Source: Ignavibacteriales bacterium (GTDB lineage: Bacteria > Bacteroidota > Ignavibacteria > UBA10030). Taken from it: DNA of 64,000 nt. Location of the stretch: positions 62,001 to 126,000 of the forward strand of contig JAPLFQ010000003.1 in NCBI GenBank assembly GCA_026390595.1, given 5' to 3'. Of this stretch, positions 46,719 through 57,200 are shown one piece after another. The notes beneath the pieces were generated by a model. The model saw only the letters and a list, made by a program, of their open reading frames with translations. It was not told where the DNA came from and did no database searches. A program made the translations under genes and the position numbers. How positions within the stretch are numbered: the stretch's first letter is position 1; each line of letters begins with the position of its first letter.

Positions 46719-47542
46719 TTTGCCACCACCTTCCCGCCGACTAACTGCCGGATTGTGAGAGGCTTATTGCCGGTGTCCCGGTACAGTGTTTCTGTCTGCA
46801 CAAACACGAGGTTTGCTTGCTGCGCACCCACGACACGACATGTAAGCGTCGCGAGCGCGCCGCTTCCGGTGACACCTTTCGGAGTCCCCCCCAGTATCAC
46901 GGCTTCAAATACGACCTTGACGCCGCTTGGGTCTCTTGTCAGGTACGATTCTGCAAAACCCCCGTTCTTCTTCACCAGGTCACCCGCTACAATCGTGTCA
47001 ATCTTGATGATTGCCGGGTCATATGTCATTGCCAGCTTGCAGCCAAGGAGTCCGCTCACATCTTCGGCCCGGATATCGTATGTGAATGATTGCGAAACCG
47101 TCACAGCTTTGCGCCTTGGGTAGAATATGGCGGCCGGTCCCTGTATCGCATCCACCGAGAAGGACCGGGTGGGAAAGTTCTGTTCTTCAGTAATATTGTT
47201 CTTGTGGCGACTCTTGACTTCAAACAAGCATGATCCATCATCGATGTCATCGATTGTGGTGTCCGTTCTTGTCGACCAGAAAGACCAGGTGCCCCCGTTC
47301 AGTCTGCACGAGAATGCTCCCACCTCGGAGTTGCCGGACCAGCGAAACGTCGCGCTGCTCGTAGCGAGGACGGAACCCTGAGCAGGACCTTGTGTAATGG
47401 TTGTCACAGGAAGTCCCGGGATATCGAGTGGATTCGTCGGGACCGATTCGGGTGGCGTCACTGCCTTTTCGCAAGAGAGAACCAGGAGGAGGGAAACTAC
47501 TGGCAGGCAGACAAACCGGCTTTTGCGAAGGATCTTCTTCAT
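46715..47542 (-). CDS. Cohesin-domain lipoprotein
   Basis: 275 residues from the ATG at 47542 (GAGAG four bases upstream). A longer frame begins at 47641 but has no signal before this point. The start gives a lipoprotein signal with lipobox LVLSC (Cys24). An Ig-like region (about 50-125, ATFRWSGNSEVGAFSCRL) precedes a cohesin-type domain (about 132-270: AEDVSGLLGCKLAMTYDP, then GDLVKK, VFEAVILGGTPKGVTGSGAL). Cohesins bind dockerins in a calcium-dependent way. The TGA overlaps the ATG of the 4211-residue giant by ATGA, so the two are translationally coupled, and that giant has a dockerin-like pair of calcium loops near its C-terminus. The likely function is to tether the giant to the outer membrane. 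Binding is inferred, not shown. Confidence 0.88.
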   Translation of the reverse strand: MKKILRKSRFVCLPVVSLLLVLSCEKAVTPPESVPTNPLDIPGLPVTTITQGPAQGSVLATSSATFRWSGNSEVGAFSCRLNGGTWSFWSTRTDTTIDDIDDGSCLFEVKSRHKNNITEEQNFPTRSFSVDAIQGPAAIFYPRRKAVTVSQSFTYDIRAEDVSGLLGCKLAMTYDPAIIKIDTIVAGDLVKKNGGFAESYLTRDPSGVKVVFEAVILGGTPKGVTGSGALATLTCRVVGAQQANLVFVQTETLYRDTGNKPLTIRQLVGGKVVAK

Positions 47543-47648
47543 AGCACTCTCGCTTGGTTGGGAAACAGGGCCTGGATTCTTTGCTTTGAGAGAACTGGTT
47601 CTTGCGGCTGTGCTGGACTGCCTGGTAGCATTCAAGAACATCGTTGAA

Positions 47649-49373
47649 TTACCGTATGACTATTCTAACCTCCAATGCCGGTCCTTGCGCTGCAGAGTAG
47701 AACATCGGACGCATTTGGATTTCACTCTGATCAGACAGGAGAACAAGCTGGCTCTGTTTCGCGTCGAAGAGCAATGCATCCAGGAGATTCAGAAGATAAA
47801 GTCCGGCGGTTGCACCAGCTGCGATCAGTCGCATCTTTTTTGCGTCTTCGACGACGGTGAATTGCCGCAACATCTCCCCGCGCTTCGTCGTCGCTTCATC
47901 CACCGAGGCAGCTGACGCGTATGCGGTGACAAGCGAATTGTATTTGCCAACCTGGTCCGTGTAATCAAGATGAGTGAGGACCACATAGGCACCTGCGCCA
48001 AGCGTACCGCCCAGGAACATGAACCCTTTGGCGATTGAGCCGTTAATGATTTGCCCCAAACCTGGGATCACGGCCGAACGGAGAGCCGGATATGGATTGA
48101 ACTGGCCGAGGCGAACCTCGAGCTTGCTCTCCCGCCGGTTAACAATAACCACCTCACGCGATGCCCCGAGCGCTGGATCTGAAGTTCTCACCTCAAGTGC
48201 GTGAGATCCGGGCAAGGCATCGTGCCGCACGAGCGGCCCCAATCCGATTTTCTTTCCGTCGATGAGTACCTCGGCGTCCGAAGGAACCCCAACAACGGAC
48301 ACGTACCCCTTGGTGATATCCAATTTCATCTCAATCTGTGTATCTTTGCCTTGATCGACGTTCACCTCTTTTTGCCATTCGTCGAAGGATTCCTTGACTA
48401 CCATGACATCATGCTTGCCGGGAGGGAGTTCGAATCGTTCCAGCGAGCCTGTTGATACGTGCTTTCCATCAATGAAAACCTTAGCATCCGGCGGACTCGG
48501 CAGGATTGTCATGGTACCAAGGTACTTCGGCGGTGCTTTTGCTACGAAGAGAAAATCACTACCGGGATCTGGAGATCCAAAATCTCCGTGGCGCGGTTCA
48601 GGTCTTACTTTGTCGAGAAATGGGAGAAGCTCGTTGAAGGTGAGAATTCCGTCGGAGCCGCCATAACTTCGAAATGCTTCAAGAAGGCGTCGTACGAAGG
48701 GCGATACATCCGGGACATACTCCTTGCCGCCGGAGGTGATATACTTGCGCGTTTTGAATTTCATCTTGCGGGCGATGAATTCCGGCTTCGCTATGTCACT
48801 GCTTTCTTCCCCCCTCTGGAGGTTTGCAGCGATAAGGGGATCAAACGTCCCACCGAAACACGCGTCGACGACGAGGAGGATGTGCCTGCAAGGGATGTTG
48901 TTGATGCTCGTTCGCAAGCTGGAATGGGAGATGTAACTCATCTTGGCATCATCCTTCAGCTTGGAATCCCTGGCGGCCAGATACCCGTCACCAGTGACAT
49001 CGTCGAATTGTCCGTGTCCAGCGAAAAAAATGAACAGTTGATCCTGCTCTCCGTACTTCCTGAGGGCATAGTCCCGCAGCTTCAGCAGGATTTCCCGCTG
49101 CCTCACGTTTTCGAGAATCTCTGTTTGGAAGCCGTACTGGTCCCGCAGTTCTTCTGAAATGGTTCTTGCATCGCGGACTGGGTTTGCCAGAGTTTTCAAC
49201 TCCTCATACGCATCAATTCCGATCAGCAGCGCATAGTCTTTCCCCGGTTTGACAGAAAGGCTGTCGATCTTTGAGGCATCAAGAGGGCGAAATCCGCGGT
49301 CCTGCGCAAGAAGAACCGGACCTAAAAGTATTAGGGCGAGCAGAACTGCGGTTCTCTGGTCATGAGGTTGCAT
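47649..49373 (-). CDS. Exported caspase-fold peptidase with two PEGA domains and C-terminal membrane segment
   Basis: 574 residues with a signal peptide (about 1-24). AGGAGG lies six bases before the ATG. Residues about 45-275 are a C14 caspase/metacaspase-type domain: His120 in FFAGHGQ and Cys172 in VVDACFGGTF form the dyad, and ITSGGKEYVPD (213-223) is the usual substrate-side strand. Two PEGA domains follow (286-351, SPPDAKVFIDGK; 356-422, VPSDAEVLIDGK). The C-terminal part (about 428-574) opens with AVIPGLGQIINGSIAKG, as in DUF5683-type membrane proteins, and has two hydrophobic helices. Specificity of such enzymes is for Arg/Lys or acidic sites depending on subfamily; I cannot tell which. 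It follows a second caspase gene by 28 bases. A role in maturing or shedding surface cargo is inferred. Confidence 0.92.
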   Translation of the reverse strand: MQPHDQRTAVLLALILLGPVLLAQDRGFRPLDASKIDSLSVKPGKDYALLIGIDAYEELKTLANPVRDARTISEELRDQYGFQTEILENVRQREILLKLRDYALRKYGEQDQLFIFFAGHGQFDDVTGDGYLAARDSKLKDDAKMSYISHSSLRTSINNIPCRHILLVVDACFGGTFDPLIAANLQRGEESSDIAKPEFIARKMKFKTRKYITSGGKEYVPDVSPFVRRLLEAFRSYGGSDGILTFNELLPFLDKVRPEPRHGDFGSPDPGSDFLFVAKAPPKYLGTMTILPSPPDAKVFIDGKHVSTGSLERFELPPGKHDVMVVKESFDEWQKEVNVDQGKDTQIEMKLDITKGYVSVVGVPSDAEVLIDGKKIGLGPLVRHDALPGSHALEVRTSDPALGASREVVIVNRRESKLEVRLGQFNPYPALRSAVIPGLGQIINGSIAKGFMFLGGTLGAGAYVVLTHLDYTDQVGKYNSLVTAYASAASVDEATTKRGEMLRQFTVVEDAKKMRLIAAGATAGLYLLNLLDALLFDAKQSQLVLLSDQSEIQMRPMFYSAAQGPALEVRIVIR

Positions 49374-49401
49374 GAAATTCCTCCTTTTCGATCAAAAGGA
49401 A

Positions 49402-50745
49402 CTATTTCGACTTTTCAGTCGCGATTGACATCGGCAGATTGCGATCCCACGTGCCCTGGCTGTGCGAGGCGTGTTGCTGGCTCTGAGTGTCCCTCTTCAC
49501 GTTACTCTCAACATAATCCACGAGTCGACCAAGCCGTATGAATGGATCCGTTGGATCGAAATCTATGTTCGCCTTTCCCTTCAGACCTTCGAGCAGATAG
49601 AAGGTAAAAACGCCATGCCCTCCACCCCAACGCGGCCCTTCCTGCGAAGTTTCGTTGGCTTCGCTCGCGCTGAACGTGAGTATACTGTTTCCTGATTTCG
49701 CGATATCTTCAAGAAACTTATTTACGGTTTCAGCGCTCGCAACATCTCGCATTGCAACATCAGCGCCTACCGCAGCGCTATGGCATGCATCGGCAAACAC
49801 GATGATCCTTCCTGCCTTGATGTAGTCCCGGATCGATTCCTGTATTTCACTCATCCGTACCGCCGTCGCCCCCAGCCTCGAGATGTCCGTGTCATAGGCT
49901 AATAAATGAGCGATGGTCGGCTTCGCCGGGTCGACCATGCCATGGCCGGCGAAATAGATGATCGCAATGTCGTCATCAATGGTATTCCGCATGAAATCCT
50001 TGAAAGCTTCCACAATATTCACCCTGGTGGCTTCTTTATTGAGGAGTTTCCGGATATGGCCCTCGGGAACTCCTCTCCCGCCGGAGTCAATAGGCGTAAT
50101 TAGGTACTGATAAAACGCTTCGGCGTCTCTGTCAGCATAGCGAAGGGGATTTATCTTTGGATTCTGATACTCGGAGACACCGATCACCGCCGCCCACACC
50201 TGACGGCCCTTGAATAGTTCGGTTTGAGGAACTTTCTTATCCACTTTCGCAACAGGTACTTCTCGCTTCAATTTGAATGAAAGAGTAGAGCTCTTGCGCC
50301 GGATGTCAGTGGCCTCGATGGAGACGGAGTTGGGACCAAACTCCAGCAGCACATCCGACGAAAATTCGTATCCATCCCCGGTCGGCCTCAGATCAGCTTC
50401 TTTGCCTTGGACCTTCACGACAGCAATGGCGTTAGCTCCACGCACGAGACCCCGGATTTTGATCTCGCCGCTGGTCACGACCAGTCCTTCTTCGGCTACA
50501 GATTTCATCCCCCTCTGCCCCATCCCAGCGGGCTCGAGAATCTCGATTGTAGGCCCTGATAGGTCGTCCACCTTCTTGCCTCCAACCAGGAGCGATCCCG
50601 ACTGGCTTTCCCCAGATGCCACCTGCCCAAACGCGACACTACGAACGAATACAGACACGAGCATCAGTATCAGCACGAGCACTGTGAATCGGTCCCAAGA
50701 CCGCGTGCAATCTGGTGATGTGTTGGATCGCCTTGCACTTACCAT
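49402..50745 (-). CDS. Exported caspase-fold peptidase with N-terminal Ig-like domain
   Basis: 447 residues. AGGAGG lies eight bases before the ATG. A signal segment (about 18-41, FTVLVLILMLVSVFVRSVAFG) is followed by an Ig-like domain (about 64-160, SGPTIEILEP ... FGPNSVSIEATD). The caspase domain (about 182-430) has His268 in YFAGHGM and Cys321 in FADACHSAAVG, the expected dyad, plus TFSASEANETSQE. Unlike its neighbour it has no PEGA or C-terminal membrane part, so it is probably a free or loosely attached periplasmic enzyme. It lies 23 bases after the GRPSG-tailed gene and 28 bases before the PEGA-caspase gene. Two dissimilar caspase-fold genes side by side suggest a processing cascade or a pair with different cleavage sites. 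This is inference. Confidence 0.92.
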   Translation of the reverse strand: MVSARRSNTSPDCTRSWDRFTVLVLILMLVSVFVRSVAFGQVASGESQSGSLLVGGKKVDDLSGPTIEILEPAGMGQRGMKSVAEEGLVVTSGEIKIRGLVRGANAIAVVKVQGKEADLRPTGDGYEFSSDVLLEFGPNSVSIEATDIRRKSSTLSFKLKREVPVAKVDKKVPQTELFKGRQVWAAVIGVSEYQNPKINPLRYADRDAEAFYQYLITPIDSGGRGVPEGHIRKLLNKEATRVNIVEAFKDFMRNTIDDDIAIIYFAGHGMVDPAKPTIAHLLAYDTDISRLGATAVRMSEIQESIRDYIKAGRIIVFADACHSAAVGADVAMRDVASAETVNKFLEDIAKSGNSILTFSASEANETSQEGPRWGGGHGVFTFYLLEGLKGKANIDFDPTDPFIRLGRLVDYVESNVKRDTQSQQHASHSQGTWDRNLPMSIATEKSK

Positions 50746-50768
50746 TGCGAAATCCTCCTCATTTGAAA

Positions 50769-51284
50769 TTAGTAACCACTTGGTCGCCCGGAAGGCTGCG
50801 GAAATGCGCCCTCGTCAACCGACGGCTTGTGAATCAGGAGGTAAACCACCGCTCCTACCACCGCCACACCGCCGCCAACGTAATAGAGAAGATTGCTGCT
50901 TTGAGAAATCATTGTCGCTTCAATTCGGAAATAGTAATCATCGCCTTCCAATCCGTTCGGGTAATCACGGAGCATGTCCCAATGGACCTTGCGGCCGACT
51001 CCGCTGAATTTCCCTTCCCCAACGTCACCCGATAGCGACTTCGGAACATATTCAAACCCCGGGACCTGTCTCCGTTTGAGTGTCACCTTAATCAAGTACG
51101 CCTGATCCAATGAGCCAGCGAGATCATACGAAACGATGACGGTCTTGCCCGATAACTCGAACCGCACATTCTTTACCGCTATATCCTCGCCTGGAACAGG
51201 TGAAGATGCGGCCAGTGGCTCTGCCAGCAACAGAGCAGCAAGCAAGACACAGACGGACCTCAGCCGAAACATTCTCGTTTGCAT
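50769..51284 (-). CDS. Membrane-anchored GRPSG-tailed protein (copy 2)
   Basis: About 171 residues from the ATG at 51284 (GAGG nine bases upstream). An ATG at 51299 overlaps the preceding giant's stop as ATGA and is an equal alternative. After a signal peptide (ending AEPLAASS) comes a beta-rich region with NVRFELSGKTVIVSYDLAG, YVPKSLSGDVGEG and GLEGDDYYFRIEATM. One membrane helix follows (about 125-145, LLYYVGGGVAVVGAVVYLLI), then a tail ending FPQPSGRPSGY. Domain order and the last motif match the protein at 6937, so this is a paralogous family. As there, the gene follows a giant T9SS cargo gene and precedes genes with caspase or PEGA domains. Family unnamed as far as I can tell; function unknown. 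Confidence 0.82.
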   Translation of the reverse strand: MQTRMFRLRSVCVLLAALLLAEPLAASSPVPGEDIAVKNVRFELSGKTVIVSYDLAGSLDQAYLIKVTLKRRQVPGFEYVPKSLSGDVGEGKFSGVGRKVHWDMLRDYPNGLEGDDYYFRIEATMISQSSNLLYYVGGGVAVVGAVVYLLIHKPSVDEGAFPQPSGRPSGY

Positions 51285-51295
51285 ATGTAATGTCC

Positions 51296-54200
51296 TCATT
51301 TCAATAAAACCATTCTTCTGACGATGCTTTGCCTTCCTTCAATGTTTAATCTGCAATAGTACACCCCGCTGGGAGCAATCGCCCCTTGATCATTCTTCCC
51401 ATCCCACGTGATCCAGTGATTGCCGGCAGTCAACGTGCCTGTGCGGAGCGAACGGATTTTCTGGCCCAGGATGTTGTAGATCGCAAGATGGACCATCGAT
51501 CTCTCCGGCAGGGAAAGTCTGAGACTGGTCGTTGGATTGAAAGGATTGGGGAAGTTGTTGCTTAGTTCATATTCCGTTGGCAGCGCCTGAACGATCCGAG
51601 CCAGAACGGCATCTGTCGATCCGACGAAAACGGAGAACTGCAATTCTCTCAACGGTGATACGAAACTGTAAACTGAGTCAAGACGGAGATTCGCTGAAAT
51701 ACAGTTTGCCGCATCGACCAGATAGACCTCATTCGACATCGGGACATCAGCAAGACCTCGGAATATCAGACGAGACGGTCTCAATGGTTCGGCGTTGACC
51801 TTGAAATCCCATTTCTCAATTCTGTTGATCACCGGACGAATATCAGATCCGAACGTAGAATAGAGCGCGTCCCAGTCCGGCCTGTCGAAGTAGAGACCGG
51901 AAGTCTGTGCCACAGCACGCGGTTTGCGCATGTCGAATGCATCCATCCCATTTGCCGCACCAACAGATACTCCAAATGAAGCCTCGGCCAATGACTGCTC
52001 CGAAGATCCTTCGGATGAAAGCGACATCGCTACTTTCCATCCGTCATACGTCGGGCCGATCGGTCCGGCGAGGTTCCCAAACAAAGCGGTGTACGGAATT
52101 TTGAGAACCGGGAGAGTCGTCCCCGGCGAGCCGTTGAAGTAGTAATACCCAACATATGGGTCGAAGTTTACAGATGGGCTGCCAAAGGAACCATTGAAAG
52201 CAAATATCGAGGCTGTCGTGTTGTTGGCACTTTGAATCCTCGACCACGGTATCGAGCTGTTGAATGGATTCGTTATGAGATTCCAACTGGGTTGAAGCGG
52301 AATTTCGAAATTGCCGGACGAATTGAGCGTGGGGAACGTAACCGATTGGTTGATGGTCAGACTACTCTTCGACACAACCCAGAACGCCTTCCCAGATCCA
52401 AACTGGAATTGATTGCCTGCGACATATTCAACCAGATAATTCGACGCATTTCCATTGTCCCAATATACCTGCCAGTCCTTTTTCTGAGTCCCGGAGAGAA
52501 CAGAAGCGACCGGAATTGCCGTTGAGCCAGGCAGGCCGATAAGGTGATAATCCGAAGCCGTAAAATCGCCAGCACGGGATCTCGCTGGAAAGGAGATTGT
52601 GGTGCTGATGCTGACACTCGGAGCCGGTGCCGGGACGACGGAGAAACTGGAAGCTTGAGTATACGGACTCGACCCGCCAGTATTTGAGGCACTCACTCTC
52701 CAATAGTACGTACCACCGAACGAGAGCGGGCCTGCCTGCCTGGAGGTTGAAGTGATCGTCGAGTCATCGACAAGAGTCGGTGCGAATGCGGTGTTTTGTG
52801 ACACCTGCAAGTGGTATGTCAAAGCTGTTGAAGGGGCACTCCACGTCAAGGTCACCGTTGTTGGCTGATTTGATGAACCGCTCCCGGGAGAAGATATCAC
52901 GGGGGCAGCAGGCGGCAAGAAGAAAGTAGTGAAGCTCCGCTGCCCCGAGTATGGGCTCGTTCCCGCGGAATTCGATGCGTTGACGCGCCAGAAGTACTTT
53001 GCCCCGTTCGCAAGGCCTGTAACTGATCTTGAAGGTGAAGTCAATCCGCTCTGGTCAAGGATTAGAGTCGCGAAGTCCGACGTCGCAGACACCTGCAAAC
53101 GGTATGAAACCGCGCCGCTGAGTGTGTTCCAGCTTAGCGTTGGGGATAGAGAAACGTTCAGCTCATTGTCTTGCGGCGAAATCAGCGCGGGTCCGACTGT
53201 GAGGATCGGGACCGTTGTAAAGCTTCTTGAGATGGACCAGGCACCCGCGCCCCCCGCGTTTACTCCGCCAACCCGCCAATAGTAGACTGTGTTGGCGGCA
53301 AGGCTTGGCGTTTGGTAGGAGGTGTTGACAATTGTTGAATCGTCGAGCAACAATGGACTGAATGACGAACTTACCGACAATTGAAGATGGTACGTTGCAG
53401 CTCGCGGAGCTTGCGACCAGCCAAGCGTGAGCGATATCGGCTGCTCCGTCACTCCGCCCGCAGGCGACGTGAGTGACACGACGTCAGGGACCTGGATGAT
53501 CGTCGTGAAACTCCTCGCAGCCTGGTAGGGACTGCTCCCGCCATCATTTAGAGCGCATACGCGCCAGTAATACGTCGTGCTGTTGGCCAGCGGTCCCACC
53601 CCCTTTGATGTGGCTGTAATTGTGGAATCATCGATCAGGAGAGATCCGAACGTCTGTGAAGTCGACACCTGCACATGATATTTAGTCGCGCCGGCCGACG
53701 CGTTCCAGTTTAGTGTGGGATTGATGGAGATTCCTGATCCGACGTCGGCAGGAGCAAGCAGCGTCGGCGCCTGTGGAGGCGGCACCACTGTCGTGAAACT
53801 CCAGATACCCGAATAGGAGCTTGATCCGCCCGCATTCGATGCACTCACCCGCCAGTAGTGTGTAGTGCTGTTCCCTAACGGTCCGACCCCTTTTGAGGTG
53901 GTTGTGACAGCCGAATCGTCAAGAACAGTAGTTCCGAACGTCGGCGAAATCGACAGCTGCACATGGTATCTTGTCGCACCCGCCGATGCATTCCAAGTTA
54001 GAGTCGGATTGACCGAGATTCTCGTACCAACATCGCTGGGAGAAGACAACACAGGTGCTAAGGGGGGAGCAGGGATGGTCATGAAATTCCAGACCGTAGA
54101 GTTCGCGCCCCAGCCTCCGGCGTTTGAGGCACTGACTCGCCAGTAGTAGGTTGCCCCATTTGTCAGTGGTCCGATTTGACGCGAGGTTCCAGTCAATGTC

Positions 54201-57200
54201 GAATCATCGACCACAGTGGATGCGAAATTGGAAGAAAAGGACACCTGGACCCTATATGCAGTCGCACTTGCTGCAGCCCCCCAGCTCAATGTCGGCGTCA
54301 ATGCTACATCTGAGGATCCTGTGGCAGGCGATGCGAGCGATGGCGTAGGAGGCGGAGCCACATTTGTCGTGAAACTTCGGTTTGCGGACCATGGCCCGGT
54401 TCCCCCTGCATTTGTCGCGTTCACGCGCCAATAGTAATTTGTACTGTATCCCAGGCCACTGGCACTGTAAACAGTCGTTGTAAGGCCTGCCTGATCAACC
54501 AGGGTCGTGGCGAACGACGAACTCGTCGAAACTTGAACTCTATAGGTTTCCGCGGAAGAAACCGCATACCAGGTCAGGGTTGGGGATGCCGAGACTTTCT
54601 GAGCGCCATCAAGAGGCGTGTTTAGTAATGGAGCCGGTGGTGAGAGAGGAATAGTAACGAAGCTTCGCGTACTGGAAAATGGGCCTGGTCCCCCCGCATT
54701 GGCAGCCCGGACTCTCCAGTAGTAAGTCAATCCATTGGACAACCCTGTCACGGTGAACGAGGGTGTCGCCAGAAATGACTGATCTACAACCAACGTTGAA
54801 AAAGAAGAAGTGGAAGAGACCTGAAGCTGATATGAAGTGGCACCATTGACCGAGAGCCAACTAAAGGATGGATTTGTCGACTGGCCTTGCGCTCCATCTG
54901 CCGGAGAGGAAAGAACCACGGCCGGCAAGGGAATATTCGCCGTGGAGAAACTCGATGGCAACGACCACGAGCTTGTACCGCCAGCATTGGTTGCACATAC
55001 TTGCCAATAGTAAGTCGTAGCGTACGCAAGCCCGGAGATATCGTAGGAAGTTGCAGTGAGGCCTGACACATCAGTCAATATTGTAGAGAAGAACTGGCTA
55101 GTCGAAACCTGCAGACGATATGTCGACGCACCACTTGCTGCTCCCCAAACCAAGGAAAGGGCTATGGCCTGATTAGACACACCGTTGATAGGCGAAGTGA
55201 GTACTGGAGTTGGCGGCGGCGCTATTATTGTAGTGAAACTCCTCAATGCAGACCATGCGCCGCTTCCTCCCGCGTTTGATGAATTGACGCGCCAATAGTA
55301 CAACGTGCTGTTCGAAAGTCCGCTGACTGAATACGACGTCGCTGTAAGACCTGCCTGATCCACAACGAGGGGGGAAAAACTTGAGCTGGTGGAGACCTGC
55401 AGCCGGTAGGTGGTCGCCCCGGCCGCGGATGACCAACTGAGAGTTGGGTTCACAGATGTGCCCGTGGAGCCGTCAGCCGGTGATAGCAGCGTTAGAATCG
55501 GTGGTGCGACAATCGTCGTAAAACTCCAGGGACCCGACCAAATGCTTGTACCTCCTGCATTCGAGGCGTTGACTCTCCAGTAGTATAGAGTGCTGTTCGC
55601 AAGACCAATGGGTGTGTAGGAAGGTGACGAGAGTCCCGTCTGATCAACTACCGGACTGGCAAAGCTTGCACTCGTCGCAATCTGCAGGCGGTACGTAACC
55701 GCTCCAGCGGACGCCACCCAACCGAGAGTTGTGTTTGTAAGAACATTGAGGGCACCTTCGACGGGTGTTGGTCCGACCGGGATTGGGGGAATGATGGGAA
55801 TCGTGGTGAAGGTCCATACTTTCGACCAAGAACTCGTTCCCATGCTGTTAGTCGCATTCACCTGCCAATAATAAGTCGTACCATTCACAAGCCCGCTGGC
55901 ATTAAACGAGGTCCCAGCAATCCCGCTTTGATCGAACAATAGGTTGGCGAAACTGGCACTCGTTGAAACCTGGATGTGGTATGAGGTCGCACCACTGGAA
56001 GCATTCCAGCTGAGGGTTGGCGTAATGGAGACCCCCGTAGATAGGTCTGCCGGCGTGGGAGTAGTTGGAGGCGACACAATTACTCCCGTCGAGAATGTCC
56101 AGACGCTTGAATACGAACTGGTTCCAGCGACGTTCGTAGCGCTCACCCGCCAGTAATAAGTCGTTCCCATGGAAAGGCCGCTGGCAGAATAGGAATTCGT
56201 CGTCAGTCCGTTTTGATCAATAATGAAAGTGGAGAAACTCGCTGTAGTCGAAACCTGCAATCGATACGACGTGGCGCCCGTAGAACCCCCCCAACTTAAC
56301 GTCGGACTTGTAGATTGATTCGGTGCAAGATCTACTGGCGATGGCGTGGTAGGAGGAGGAGGAATGGATGGAATGGTCGTAAAGCTCCATGCGTTACTCC
56401 AAGCGCTCGTACCCGCGGAGTTGCTCGCATTGACCCGCCAATAGTACTGCGCGATGTTGGAAAGACCGGATACTCCGTACGATGTTCCAGTGATGCCGCT
56501 TTGATCAAGCACCATCGTTGAAAAGGCCGAGTTTAGGGACACCTGCAAACGATACGACGTGGCACCGGCAGAAACTCCCCAACTAAGGGTCGGACTTGCA
56601 GATTGATTCGTTGCACCATCTCCGGGCGATGGGGTGGTGGGCACAGGAGGAATCGCAGGTATGATCGTGAAACTCCAGGTGGAGCTCCAAGAACTCGTAC
56701 CAGCGGTATTGGTTGCGTTGACTCGCCAGTAGTACAATGTGTTGTTGGAAAGTCCGGTGACTGGATATGTTGCAGCAGTGATACCGCTCTGATCGAAGGC
56801 GAGTGAGGAGAATGTGGAGTTTGTCGAAACCTGGAGACGATATGACACCGCTCCACTTGAAGCACTCCAGCTCAGCGTTGGACTCACTGACACACCCGTC
56901 GCACCATCGACAGGCGACCCGGGCAATGCTGGAGGCGAAGGAATCGAGACAGTGACGATGGTTGTGAAACTCGATGTAGAGCTCCATGCGCTTGTGCCTG
57001 CTGCGTTGGTTGCGTTGACCCGCCAGTAATATTGTGTACCACCTGAAAGCCCTGTCACTGAGTACGACGTCGCTGTGATACCGCTTTGATCCAAGACAGT
57101 TGAAGAAAAGCTGGAATTGGTAGAAACCTGCAACTCATATGATGTCGCCCCGCTCGAAGCCCCCCAGCTCAGGATCGGGCTGGTGGACACACCCGTAGCG

